The notes: generated by a model not told the origin, from the sequence alone. A DNA stretch of 64,000 bases from Karalla daura (GCA_029224185.1 CM055196.1:18998509-19062508); one strand, 5' to 3'. Positions 1 through 14,064 are shown, counted from the stretch's first letter. Numbers and translations are program-made.

Positions 1-1672
1 GAAAGGCTAAGGATAAATATCATAAGTTCAAGTACAAGATTTCTAGTTATGTATGGAGGCCTCAACAGACTCTTTGTGAACAGTCCTCTACTGTTTGTAT
101 CTTCTCTATGAGCCGTCGTTCACACGTCTCCCTCAGGTCTGATAATCAAGCACAGAAACACAACAAAAGCAATTAATCCTTCTCCCTAATCCTTTTATCC
201 TCTTCCTCTTGCGTGCATTCTTGGGCATATGATTCTGTGAGTCGATAGCGTATGTTCTGTTTTTGTGCTTTTTAATATTTGCATCCATGACACAAGTTAC
301 GCAAGTTTAATCACTTCCTGGAATCAGTGCTGGGCTTTGCAACACTTCAGCGATGTGTTTTTATCATCCCACTGTGAGAGCAAAGTATAAGAATATCTAC
401 AACGAAGGATCTTGGGAGTTTAAAGCATCAGTAAGAAGTATTCCTGGAAAAACAATAATATCATTTGCTCCATTGCCTTTTCAGTTTGCGTTCTGTTGAT
501 CTCAAAGGAGGAGTAAACTATGAGCAATAAAAGTTTAGCATAAAGGAACCTCTATGTTTTCACCTCACGGGAGCTACGCAGCAGCTTCACAGCTCAGAGC
601 TGCAAAGTGTGTGTTTGTCACAGTGCCTTGACATTAACTTCCCACAATCACACCATCATTAAAAAGGTGTTATAAGCGCAAAGTACTTTACATGACCTGG
701 TCGTCACTGTTGCCACACACTTCGATCTCTCACGTAACCGTACAATCCCCCAAGGGGCACTTCTGCTGTAATTGGAGCTGCTTTGGGGATCCATTTTGAA
801 TCATGGAAGGTTTACAAGGTGATTAAAGCAAATGGGCTAATAAAAAAAAAAGAAATAGGCACCACAGTGCAACCCAGTATGCTCGCGGGCTACTTACAGC
901 CCCAGGCCGAGTCCAAATGTAATCAATGTGTCTATAAAACTCACATTTTCTTCTCTTCATCTCACCTCAGGTGCAAAATCTAATATACAGCACAGTTTAT
1001 AGATGCAACTAATGTTTGTCGCTCTTATTTTTTTTAGACCAGATTGTAAACTTGTAATTGTGTTCTTCGCCTCCACTGCCAAACGCTGTTATACGTGTAA
1101 TATCAAGGCATCAAAGTATAAAGCATTCTGACATTTACCAGGCTTGTTTTGTGCCTTGAAGATTGTATGGAGACAGCTGTGTGGTGCTGGTTAAGTCTGA
1201 AGCCCCTGAATACATCACTCAACATGTTCAGTGGTGTGTGTTTTTGAAGTTTTTGTCCACCATGAATTATCTTGTGTGGCACTGAAGCCGCTCATCTCGT
1301 TAGGCCCTCACAATGTGGTTTTGTTCGGTGACTGAGGGAAGCATAATAGAATTACACTGTACAATGCAGGGGGTTTTGTCTGTCAAGAGCAGGAAGCAAA
1401 TTATGTGGATATGCTGTTATTAACCAGTGGCTGTACTTATCACACATAAACACGTGCGCACACACACACACACACACTACAGCTGCAGTGAAAGCCCTTG
1501 ACAAATCCTTTATCCTTCAGATTTCAGGAAAGACAAAGGCGAGGAAATCCTGTCACTTCGAGGTATTGAACACTGATGAAAGAAAATGAGGAAACAGATC
1601 TTGCTCACGCCCAACTCTCCATCTCTCTGTCTGTCTTTCTCCCTCTCTTCTTACCTCTGTCTACCCTGACAG
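1..1672 (+). other. pdzrn4 intron (3' part) before the first visible exon
   Basis: I see no coding exon here. It contains a short (CA)n run at 1459-1477 and a strong pyrimidine tract at about 1615-1670 leading into the acceptor. No part of PDZ1 or the RING finger could be recognised, so those exons lie further left. Confidence 0.6.
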
Positions 1673-1775
1673 CTGTCACTCTCTCCACACAATGGACCAG
1701 GATTACTACGAAGGGACCGACTACCTCTCGCCCGTTCCAGCTGATGGAGACAGGACAGAGGAGTTTGAGTACGAG
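1673..1775 (+). CDS. pdzrn4: pdzrn4 exon: linker between PDZ1 and PDZ2
   Basis: The exon follows a long pyrimidine tract ending in CAG at 1670-1672 and ends at the donor GTAGGT at 1776. It reads one base of a split codon and then 34 codons, including MDQDYYEGTDYLSPVPA and an acidic run ending FEYE. This acidic linker is typical of the stretch before PDZ2 in PDZRN3/4. The Met codon at 1692 is internal to the full-length protein but could start a short isoform lacking RING and PDZ1 if an alternative promoter exists nearby; no promoter is evident. The acceptor could be an AG other than 1671-1672, so the first few bases are less certain than the end. Confidence 0.85.
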
Positions 1776-4700
1776 GTAGGTGCCCCACCCTCCTTGATAC
1801 CACTGTCACAATGGACTGATGCACTTGACTTAGGTAAATCATTGATATAGAGTAATTTGGTTCAGTCGAGGGGACCTAGAATTGTTCAATGGTGGCAAGA
1901 ACAAGAACAAGGATGAATACATCCTTGTTCTCTCCTGTTGACATAGAAGCTCTGGAACTCATCAGAAATTAGTCAGAAGCTATTTTACGAGTTCTTATAC
2001 AATACAGTTTCTATGTGTGGAAACATTAAGATCTGTTTTTTACTCTGGTTTCATTGTCTACTACATAGCTATTCACACAAATGATCACGTGATGTAGTGA
2101 TGAAGCCATGGAGCAGATACAAAGCAAGCCTTAAATGTAGAGCAGACACTGACATTTCACTAGAAGCTTCTTTCATACTTAAGAATGTATATACAGCACA
2201 TGCAAACTGCTATGCTGAAAATGAGCCGTCCCAATACTCTACACATCATGAATAAGCTCTTTTTGGACCGTCTGGTTAAATCAGTTAGGTTGTTTTGATC
2301 ATTGCACAATTAGCTCTCATTATCTAAGGGAATGAGTTGTGCAGATCTGGAGATAAAAAACTTTTTCTTCCCTCTGCTTCCTGGGAAATCAGTCTCAGTT
2401 TCCTCCATTGCACACACTCAACAGAGCCTGAACTTGGGTGTGGTACCACTTCTCTCTGCTGTTCTTCATCACTTGACTCTGTCCTCTCCTGTTTACACCA
2501 GAGCTTACATATGGCTTTTAAAAATGTCGGCTGTCTGCCCATGTGTTGGATCAGACACTTACATGCATTGACACTATTGTGGGGAGGGAGTCTCCATAGG
2601 CAGATCCCAGGGGCGCAGTGTTGACAGGTGATCAGCAACATCGCAGAGAGTGGGAAAAGACCCTTCCCTCCATCTGCAACAGTCTCTGAACAGAACTCGT
2701 CTCTGCTAGGAATCTATTATCCAAGGGTTGATAATTGTCTTCACAACTCTGGAGTAAGAAGCCAACGAGCCGCTTGACTCTCAGCTCAATCAAACATGAT
2801 TGAAGCGAGGTGTGGGAGGAAGAAAAGAAAAACACTTTTTTTTTCAGCTCAGATTCTTCACTGGAGTGCAAGTAACTGGAACAGATTGAAATGTGATGTT
2901 TTGAAAGCTGCTGATCACTGACACATACAGATATACATGCAGATAGATGCACTGGGTTGAGGAGATAAATAGACTGCCTCTTCTTTGGTCCAATATTCTT
3001 TATTTCCAAATCATTGAGGTGAGAGCATATTACCAGCGAGGGTTCTGCCTGGTCTTATGTATGGTGATTGCTCTCCCCTCCCTTCTTGTATTTGTTTCAT
3101 TGAATCCTTTCTGAACCCTTCCACCCACTGAGCTTGAGCCGTTTCTTTACAACTGAGAGGAATCTGTGCGCCCGCGTGGATCGCACTGGCCCCGGTGTCA
3201 AATCGGAGAAAAAGTAAAATGTATTAAAGTCTCACTTTATGCCTCATTGCTATTAACAAATCCTATTATACTGTTGTATGCTTTGTAGCCTGCACCATTT
3301 TATTTTATTTCATGCTCGAGGAGTTAGATTGCACGCTAATGCAGCTCCACTTACTGTATGTCAACTGAAAACGCTGTGAGGGGCGAGGAAGACGAAAGCC
3401 GGAAAAAGCTACTTTTAGAGGCGCCCTGATCCCTCACCCCCCGCTGAATGAAGGAAACACATTTCTTTAAATTACCTTTTGCTCGATGAAAAAGCTCAGT
3501 AGGGGAGGGGTGGGGTTTGAACATCACATCACAGGGAAACCATCTAAACCTAATTCACCTCTTTAATACACCAGAGCCTTGATGTTTCTGTTTGGGTAAT
3601 CAACATGTGAGAGTCCTGGAGTACAGTGGCTGATAAGGTGGAGAGATGCCAGATGCCTCATATGTACAGGCTCACAGTGTACACTGTGTATTTCAGAGCT
3701 CTTTATGTGAAAACTGTGGAAGACTAACACAGTAAGTAAAAGCGGAGCAAATGACAGCTAAACATTGAAGTCATTTAATGTAGTCTTGCTTTTGCCATCT
3801 GGCCAATAAAAGACGAGGTTTAACATCATGTAAATGTCAATGAAAGACTGCCTAAAGGCATAGAATCTGCCCGCTTGGAGGCATGAAAGGAAGCAGCGCA
3901 TCTGTATCCAGAGTAATTAAATCCAAGTCTGCCGAAAAGAAAACAGACGCTGAGATAAGCAGTAGCTTTTATTTATCTGCAGCGGTCTCACAGTCATTAA
4001 CTTGTGACAGACACACAGTCTGACTTGTGGCTTGTGGCTTTCATCACAATCTATCAGAGAGACCACGCTTCATATTCAACATCTTTTTTTCTCCTTTTTT
4101 TCAGACTAAGGGTCTGAAAAAAGGGTAGAGTTTAGTAGAGTTTCTCTTCGGGACCTCCAGATTCTGCCTGGAGTCCAAAAAGATTAGTTTATGTTGATAG
4201 AAGAAAAACATTGAAGGGCTGTTTACATAACAACATTTTGAAAAAGCAAAACCTTTGGTGCATTTTAAGTACGGGAGAGCAGCTTTGCTGTGCCTGAAAA
4301 CAGAACAGTATGAAAAAGCAACATTTTGAGAATAGGCACGAGCATATATGTTTGCTGTCAATAGGCATGTTTCTTTTTAGTTCACCACAAAATCACACTG
4401 CTAACTACTGGCCCTCCATGTCCAGTGTCTCTGTGGTCATGGCTGTTTTCAAAACGTTGCTGGCTACACATGGACCTATTTGAAAACAGCGACTAAAAAT
4501 TATACACAACATCGTATAAACAGGACCTAAATTGACCCTAGGTGTAAATGTATTGAGGCACTAGCAGAACCTCCCCCCACTGCACCATTATGGTACGAAG
4601 CCTGTAAGGTAATTAATGAAAAGATCCTCAGTTTTGCCACAAAGTTCCAACTATGTACTGGTTTGACTGATATTTTTACTCACATCCTCTTCTCGCAGCT

Positions 4701-6103
4701 TTAGAAGCTTTTTTGTTGTGACTCAGATCACTGAAAGGTCCATTCTGTCACAGAGAGGAGAGGGAGAATATCTCTGCCATCTCAGTGGAGGAGCCATGTA
4801 TTGCTGCTTGTGTATCACAAAGAAGTTTCCTCTGATCTCTTGATGCATGTGTGTCCACGACACTGTCCTGGTAATCATTTCCCTCGGTGAGTTGTGAAGA
4901 AGTAAAGCACCTCCAGCTCAGAGATCATCTTCCCTCTCTTCCTGACAGAGGTGGCCCTCCATGCTTTTGCGCCTGCTTTTTCAATTACTGGTAATCAAAG
5001 GCGTGATTATTATGACAGAATCCAGTGCGCTTTGATGGTGGGCGGCAATCTTCCCCCTAATCACGCCATCGCAGTCATTAATTTACTGTCAGCCTCCTCT
5101 TCCCCATGCTACGATGCTGCAATCTCTCGTGTGAGAGGCAGAGAGCTCGCCTGGAAAATAGAAGAAGAAAAAAAAATCAAAAGGGAGCTGGCTTGACCGA
5201 GATTGGTGAATGATGTGTTTGATGGATCAGGAGACAACCTCCTTTCACTGAGTGGGTGTTTGCTCTACCGCAATATTGTCTCTAAAGAAGAAAGCGAAAG
5301 AACATCTAGAAAAGAAAGCAAAGGGTCACAGACATGTGCTTCGCATAGCTCTACACACACACTCACGCACAGAGGGAGATCTGATGTTTCATCCAACATG
5401 CAGTAATTGTAGCAATCTATTTTCTCTGATCATTTAGCCACAGGTCTTCTGCAGTATATCCAGCCATTAATTAGTTGGAGGTAACTTTAGGCTCGTTTCG
5501 CGGCGCCAGATAGGGATGATGTAGCACCTGCTCACACCTCTTGCTTTGCCTCAGTCTAAGCAATTAATTTGCGTGGTGTATTTTTAGGCAGATGTCTCGC
5601 AGACATTGCCTGTGATTTCAATATTTCCCACAGATATCTCACAATCATACATCCTTTTAGCATGCAAGGTGTGCTCGGTCTCTGGTGCTCCTATTTCCTC
5701 CATGGCTGCTTTGTTGCATCAGATCTACTGCTTTTTAGTTATATCTCTGCTACAATAACAGCGATGGCTCACATTATCATGTTTAATGGAGCTAATGAGG
5801 GTTTTTTTGTACAGCCCGGTTTCTTCAGGTCAGCATCAGATCAGAAAAGCCGCTTCTCTCCTTCATGTCGTATCCCTGCAAATATCAGCTGGGATTTTAA
5901 GCTGTCGCCGCTTCTGAGACTCATTAAAGATCTGAGCTCTCCATCAGGTTGAGGGAGAGAGAGATAAAACAACAAAGCTGATCTAATGTCATTTTTCTTT
6001 TGCTCCTTTTCTATGCTTGAATTAGTGTTTGAGTGTGGGAACAAAACCATGATGTAGGAATTACTTCTTCTTTGTGTCTGTTGTCCAACAGCAGATCCTC
6101 AGA

Positions 6104-6176
<73 letters not shown>

Positions 6177-9100
6177 ACAGTGAAAATCTACCAGTTATGT
6201 GCAACAAATAGTTATTTCTGCAGTAATTTGTCAAGAATGTCCTCAATTAATCATCTAGTTTTGAGGGGAACAGATGAAAAATGTCCAGGTCCTCAATTTT
6301 TTTTCTTTTTTTTGGTTAATTACTCATTTCGTATTTTCAGTGTCGTAACACATTTGGCAGCAGTTCACTGTTCTCTTAGTCAGATGATTTGATATGCTTT
6401 TGCACAGATGCTACAAAACTCTGTAATACCTGAGAAATATGCTCTCATTTGCCACTGAGTCATTAATCAGGGACAAGTCATGCATTTATTAATATCAAAC
6501 AGGCTTTTTATGCAATCTAAATAGAGCTGTAGCTCAAAATATATATACACACTTATTATTAGGGAATTCTTGTACCAAGTCAAAGTCGATGAAGGCATCA
6601 ATTATGAGCAGTATGTAAGTGCTCAAGATAAGCTAATAAGAGACCACTTTTACTTTTTTATCTAAAAAGGCACTGAAAACAAACAGAGGGTAAATAGTTA
6701 CCGATTATTCCATAAGTGTACTTGCAGTGCATGTACATCACAGCTCTACTGTCTCGGCTGTTTGATAAATGCAGCGGTAGAGAAGTGTTGAAGGGTTGAG
6801 TGACGGGGGAGATGGAGAAAATGGGAATGAGGCACATCAATGTGTTTGTGTGCGAGGAACTTGGAGGTCAGTGGGTTTCCGAGGTGCAGCCAGAGGCACC
6901 AGGTGGCAGCTCTGTGGCAGTAGCGTTGGCCTTTTCCCCTCATCTCATCCTGCTACGGCCAGACTTCAACAACCCCCACATCCCAACCCCCCTTTGTCCC
7001 CTTGTCCCTGAGCCCTGCCACATCTGACACATGTAACCAGCCAAACTGCACTTGTCACAGCGGAAATGAATCTCTCTCCCTCTCTCTCTGTCTCTCTGTG
7101 AGACCCCCACTGGATTCCTCACTAACGGCTCATTTCTCCTGGCCCCCTCCGTCCTGTTCTCCACTCCAGCGCCTCGCTCCTCCCGCTCAGATTTGGTGCG
7201 TTTCTGCTCTAATGAAGACTTCGGCAGGAGAGGCCATTTCACACTCGATTCCCTCCCAACACTCTTGATATGTTTCGGCAATAGAGACGGGGCACGGGGC
7301 TTGCTGTGCTGCTTGGTGTTTGGCTGCACCTGTGTTGAGGGAAACAGAGTGGAAAGTGGGTTATGTAAATAAATTGTCTGCAGACTTGAGGGACATTTTA
7401 AGTTGTGTTTGGCCCCCCCACGTTCATAAACACTCGAGAAAGAAGAGAGACTGTGTGTGTCCTAGCACTGGTTACTCAAATCTTTGAGGCAAAGTTTACA
7501 TGGACAGCAGCATTCTGATCTTCACCAAATATGTAGATATTCTGAGGAAGACACGACCATAAATTTTTCCACAGATTTTTCCTTACCTCACTCTGAACAA
7601 AGCCATATTTGGAATCCAGTCTTACAGACATGTAAACACCTTATTTACAGAAACTTGTTTGAACAAGTTGGAAACCACGAGAAAATTCTGAAAAGTAGGT
7701 GTTATGTTGCAAAAACAAGCAGGATAGCACTCTCCTTCCTCATCCAAATGTTTCCATATGAACAATATGTGCATAGTGAGGAATGCAGTCTCTTGGCATG
7801 TCATAAGTTATCAGTCCTACTATGCTGTCCAACACATAAACAGAAACAGGAGTGGAATATTGTACAAGAAAGTATTATAAATAATATAAAAAAGGATGTT
7901 TCAGGTGCTTCGTTATGTTGGCTCATGGGGAATTCGATGGCCATTCATCTGTAAGTCTGTAATTTGTTGATCTGGGATGATGGGGGATGCTTTGGAACAG
8001 CGTCAAATATGTATATCTGGTAGAATTAGCATAATTGTAGTTTATTTATAGTCTAATATTCTATAACTTGGCAACAACTTGAAAGAAAAAGACTTGAGTT
8101 CCTCTGACATTTATCAAAGACCCACCGATCAAACTCTCTGAGCTTGAGATGTCTTTCATGATCAAACACTTTGAGACTCAAAAGCCTCAGACGAGTTGGC
8201 AATTCAGAGCCTCCAAAAACAAGCAAGATTTTTCTGCTGAAGCTTGAAGAACATTGTTATTTGATCCTCATTTACGCAGAAATCATTATTGTTGTCTTTT
8301 TTAGAAGTTATGTTGAGTGTGATATTACTTTGTTTACAGAAGTTATGCCTGGAGAGGAAGGGTCGAAAATACTTTCTTAATACATTTCTCTTCCACCTTA
8401 CCTTGAAGAGTTCAGAGAAATGGAAATCTGACCACCTATAATTTCCAAGTGATATCCACTCTTGAATGGATGGGCATGAAATATTTGTGCACACTCTGTG
8501 AAAGTGATATGGGCTGAAAATTTTTGTGAACTAACAACCAATAATCATAGTCTCTAGGCTGCATTTGCGTAGTGATTTGTGAATATACCAGTACCTCGAA
8601 TATGAGGTTTGCAAAGCAGGATCAGAATTTGAACACAGTTCACTTTGATCTTTCTCTGATGAGGCAGCACTTTGTTGAAATTTTGAAATGTGAATTGTAT
8701 GTGTTCCTGGTTCATCCTGATCTGATTCATCCTCTGATTCTGGCCCAAATCAATCTCTCAGTCCAGGAAAAAAGTACTAAATTACATTGAGCAAGGAAGG
8801 TAAAGTCACATGATTACTCATGTGAGTGGCAGACAAGACAGCCAGTCAGTGAAAAGCCTACCATATGTGATGTTTCCAGATAATTCAACCAGTAAGAGCG
8901 AGTGAATGTTGAGTTTGTTTGAAGACATCTTACAGGAATAGTTTAGCCCACATACAATACCAATACAAATTTTGAAACTTTGCATGGTGATATATAATTA
9001 CATGGAGAACTAGGTCAAAATATCACTGCACCCGACATTCATGGCCGAGAGTCTCCTTGTCTTGTCTTTTATCGGTTGTGTTTTCCCTCTCCTCTTCATA

Positions 9101-12100
9101 GGAAGTAGAGTTGTGTCGACTCAACAGCCATGAGAAGCTGGGGTTAACTCTGTGCTACAGAACTGACGAGGAGGAGGATGTGGCCATCTATGTCAGCGAG
9201 GTGAGAAGAAAACTTTCCCTTCAAGTTCATGAGATGAGAAGTTCAGGGGGTTCATTTTTTTTCATATCATACCATAAATGTTCCATCTTCCCATTTGAGT
9301 TTGAAAACTTTTCATGCTTACATTTTTTTCTTTTTAGAACAGTATAACCATAGCATTGCATCTCTTTGATGTTCCTCCACTCTTCCTTGCTCATGGAGTT
9401 GCAGTAATGAAAAAAAGAACATGCTACACAAATGCATCCACCCTCCTGCAAGCTTTTTTTTCCAACCAGCTCAGTTAAGACTGCTGGCTGTTTGAAAAAT
9501 GAAACCATTGATACGCTTGGGGCACAGGGTATATATGCATATTCTATAGATCCCTTTTATTTCAGCTCTTTGAAGTCCTACATTTACACATCATATACTG
9601 CTGTAGAAACAGACAATCATCACAGTTAAATTCAAGTATCTCAGTAAAACCCAACGACTGGGCGCTAAATTTCCAAGACTAAATCAATTGTGACGTTTAA
9701 TATTCATTTTCCAATTCATGATTTGCTTTAGTATTCATGTGAGCACTGAGGATTTCTCCACTGGGTATAGTCATTTTGAAATTGAACTCTTTTATCAAAC
9801 ACAAATGACATTATTGGACAGTTTGGCAACGTTCTCCGTGATTATACTGTAAGTTGCAAACACAAAACGACTGCCAAGATGATAAACAAATGTTCCTGGT
9901 TCTGTGCCGCTCAGTCCTGGACGTGCAAGTGTCGCAACAAGCAAGGAGAGAAATAACAGTGCGAGCATTTTTCTACCACTTGTGGATTTTTAAACTGCAC
10001 TCAACTTTCTTTCTGATTTGTTTGATGTCGACTTGGACTCTGCAAGGTGTCGGTTTCGAGAGCTGGGTGGAATATAAATCACTGTGGTCTGTGTCTCCTG
10101 GCAGCATCTTAAAGTGTTCACCCTGTAAAGAAAGAAGAAGTAGGGCTGAGAGGCGTGTGCTGCATTTAGATGAGGTGGCTGAATGTCACTGTACACACAG
10201 CGTGTTAGAGGAGGTGTTACATACAGTGAAAACACATCCATGGGAGGTTGAGAACAATGCAAGGTTATTTTAAAAGGAGCTAGATTTTCCAACTTTAAGA
10301 TACTCAATGAGCAGCCGCATTGCTCTGTCATAATGGTAATTTATTATTTAGAAGAACAAGATCATAAATAAGTTCCTTTCATCCATCTGTTGCATCAAAT
10401 TTCTACACCTGTTTAATTCTAATCTGGGGAACAAGGAGCTGGAGTCCATTCCAGATGCCTCAGGCAGTGTCCATCCAGCTCACTAGTCCATAGGTCGATT
10501 TACATTACCCCTAGCAATGTACAAAAACATAAATATCAGAATAGAAAACTGTTAATGGAAACGCCTAAATAAAAAAAAACTCTTATGTGAGATGGTTTTA
10601 AGGGTGCTGATAAATGTTTCCTGAGGGTGGAGTTGAAACACGATGACGCAAGTGGGTCACATGACCAGTTGACGTCAAGCAAATGGCAGAGGAAGAGACT
10701 TATCTTTTTATTGATCTAGTAATAAATAACTACTGAAATCATGAAAACGCAAATTGATTGTAACTTCTACCTCACAGGATGAGATTTTCCCAGAATTATG
10801 GGAAATCACAATACCTCAAATTACAAATTATGGCTTGTACACAAAACAACCTTCAACTGAAACACCTGCGAGTAGGAATTGCACACTCTGGAAATCTTTG
10901 AATATACTGCTTTTATTTAGTGAGAAACTGTTCATACTACTGGTAAAATTAAGAGTTTCCTGTCTGTCCTCCACCTCTGTTTATGTTTCCACATCCATTC
11001 ACTTCCCCCCAAAAACACGGTCAAACAGACCTTTGTGTTCTCTGGCAACACATGAATCACAGCCTAATTGGCAAAGATTTCTTTAATATCCGATATTTCA
11101 GTTTCCATTTGTAGCTTTTTCAAGCTTTGCGTGTTCTCTCCATCCCATCTGAAAGATTACCCTCAATTTGCTGCACTCTCTGCCCTACCCCACCACACAC
11201 AGACACACACACACAGTCTCGTCTAGTGACCTCCCTCACACTTTAATGAGTGTTCCTCCGTGTAGGAGTGGACTATCATGAAGATGGAGTGCCACAGCAG
11301 CTCACCATCTCCCAAGATCCCTCCTGATAGGAGAGAGTGAAACGAATGGCCCCAGACACCGATTGATTGGTCGATGAAAGAGTGTCCTGCCCCCCTTGTT
11401 CAGTGGCATTAGTTGCAGGAGGGGCAGGTGCATCATGGGTGACTTATAAGCAGTAAATGATACTCGCAGAGGGTTGCACTATATAAACATGTCATACTAT
11501 AACGACCAAAGCAGGACTTAGATGATAAAGGTGATAGCTTGTGCCTTTTTCTTGAGCTGTTATTATGGCTTTGAAAACTGTCCAGGTAGCCTCGGGACGG
11601 GCACTTCACATCTAAGGTCCCTCCATTGCAGCACTGCATTTAGATTGTAGAGCTGCATTGAATCTGGCTGTTTTAATAGTCGATCAATCATTTTAAGCCC
11701 TTCAAAACGGTTTAGAAGATTTTAAGAAATTACGTCAAAAGCCTTTGTGTGACAAGCATCAATTATTACTGACTGTGTTATTTTATAAACTAACTCATTA
11801 ATCAAAGAAGTTCTCAAATGAATAATCGAATAGGAAAATTATGGTTTGCTGTAGCCATATTATGTTGTCAATGCCAGTCTAGATGGGAGAAATCTGCATA
11901 ATGACTGGAAACCTTTGCAGGCACGCCATTATTCTCTTAACAAAAAAAAAAAAAGAAGGGTTTCCGAGGCATTACCTTCTTCCATCTGCTTTCACAGATC
12001 TGTCCAAACAGCATCGCTGCCAGAGATGGACGCATCCGAGAGGGGGATCGCATTTTACAGGTACAGTCGGACACCGGTGGCCCAGCCCTCCACCAGCTGT

Positions 12101-14028
12101 CATTGGACCCGATGTAAAAACACGCTTTTCTCCGGTCTCACTCCACCGCTGTCTCTCAGCACGAGAGCCATTCATTTTTAATGGCAGCACATTAAAAGAG
12201 GGAACTTGCACCCGCTGTGACTGTTAGAGGGGGAGAAAGCCCCCCTGGCTGTTTTAGTTACCGACTCAGCACCAACAGGGGTGTTAAAGAGTTCTTGCTT
12301 TAGGATGGCACTGCGCTGCCGCTTCCCAGGATCTCGCTGCGGAATAGCTGAGAGGCTACGACTGATATTATCCCCCCTGCTTCAGCTTCGGGCTCGAGAT
12401 CCACCGTAGCAGTGCTACTGACAATGAGAGGCCGACTTTAGGGCTGAAGGCAGGATAGTGTTACCTCTGTCGGTCTGGCGGGTAATCATTGTTTTTGTGT
12501 AGGTGAGTCAGAGCTTCTAATTTTCATGTTAAATTGGCGGTAATGGCTTTGTTTTGACCACATGGGGGCAGCGAGATGAAAACATCTGACAAATCACCTT
12601 ATTAAAACATTGGCAAACAATCACCTTTTTACGCATTCAGCAGAAAGAGCAGCATTAGCATTGTCTTCAAGTTGCTAATTTGAATCCATAAAGTTGTTTT
12701 TCTTTCCATGATTCTGCCACAATAGCTGTTATGTATTCACTATGTGGCTTTCAGGCACCAAACTGCATTGCTTTTTCTTGCTTTGTGTTGTCTTCTGCTG
12801 CTGGAAATGTGATGCAAGAGCTAAGTTCACGGACCAAGCTGAAAACGGCAACGTCGGATGATAATTTTCTGTGGGCTGTGACACCTTTTAGATTACACTG
12901 TCACTGGTACGTTGTTAATACGAGAAATATTCATTAGCTTAGCTTTTAGGTTAAACGCAGTTCATGGAATGAAATCATTTTGATGCCGACAATGGGTAAT
13001 GTGAATTTTTCTTCTTTTTTTTTTGTCAGCGGATTGCAGATAGTGTGTGTGAATTGAGACACAAACCGCAGCATTTTTTGCAGAAATGTCTTGTCATGCA
13101 TTATGGGAGTGGAAAAAGGAATCCAGTCCAGAAAGAAGAAAATAGTCTGCACTGGCAATTATTAGATGCGTGGGGCAGATGCATAAGCACAGTTAGTATA
13201 ATTGTCCGGTGTCTACTATGTGTTGTGTGACTGATTTAAGCCAGGAAGGTGTGTGTGTGTGGGTGTGGGTGTGTGTGCACATTTGTTTGCGAGGTAGACC
13301 AGTATTCTGGCACTATTATCCACCAGTGACAGGGCCATTACTCTGCCCGCAAAAAGATGGACGCCCCCTGTCAGTGGCCAGTTAATTGTACGGCTAGATG
13401 TATGTAGGCTGCCGGATACCTTGGTGAACACTACAGCGATGCTGGCCCACAGCTACTGTCCCATTCATAATCACTGCTGGACTCTTCTATGTATTAGTGA
13501 GCAGCTCAGAGTGTGTTTAATGCTACTTTGTTGGTTTTTAACTGAGAATGTAAAAAGTATTCCCTTCAAATGTGAATGCATGTTGTTGTTGTTGTTTTTT
13601 ATTTAATAGTGCACATTGTAATTGTGTTTGTCATCTTCAGATTAATGGCCAGGACATACAAGACAGAGAGGAAGCCATGGCCGCGCTCTCCAGTGATGAA
13701 TGCATGAACATCGTGCTGCTGGTTGCCAGACCTGAACTACAGGTTAGAAATCACTCACAAACATTCACACTGACACAAAAGCTGCAACAGATAATTAAAT
13801 GAATCAACCAACAAGATAAGTTGCAACTATTCTGAAATTGAAAGGTGTGTTTGAACAATTTAAAATTTTAAGCCAAAATAAAAGTTAAAAAAGTCCAAAA
13901 TATCAAAAATGTCTCATTTAACAACAGATTCTTCATTGAGAAATCCATCTATCCTCGTGCTTTGCACCCAGGGTGAATCAGGGAATCTAACAATCCACCA
14001 GCGCACACATACTCACACACACACATAC

Positions 14029-14064
<36 letters not shown>

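Larger units (their letters stand above)
1776..9101 (+). other. pdzrn4 intron of 7.3 kb
   Basis: It holds a long (CA)n at 6105-6175, a degraded repeat around 7490-7960, and unique blocks at roughly 4920-5130 and 5480-5900 that look like candidate conserved non-coding sequence, including a perfect 10-bp inverted repeat at 5000-5009 and 5058-5067. I found no additional exon that fits the PDZRN4 protein, which is continuous without one. Confidence 0.6.
9201..11997 (+). other. pdzrn4 intron of 2.8 kb
   Basis: The intron contains two old repeat fragments (about 10425-10495 and 10520-10740) and a short CA-rich run near 11195-11216. Otherwise it is unremarkable AT-rich intronic sequence. Confidence 0.6.

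Noticed and set aside
6033..6392. Open frames of poly-Thr/His and poly-Val/Cys
   Set aside because: They are produced by the (CA)n microsatellite.
7484..7954. 156-codon open frame in the first intron
   Set aside because: It crosses a probable repeat and shows no recognisable domain or flanking splice sites.
11266..11340. A possible extra exon, GTGTAG followed by an open stretch ending in TGA
   Set aside because: It would interrupt PDZ2 between exons that already join perfectly in phase 0, has no donor, and shows no similarity to PDZRN proteins.
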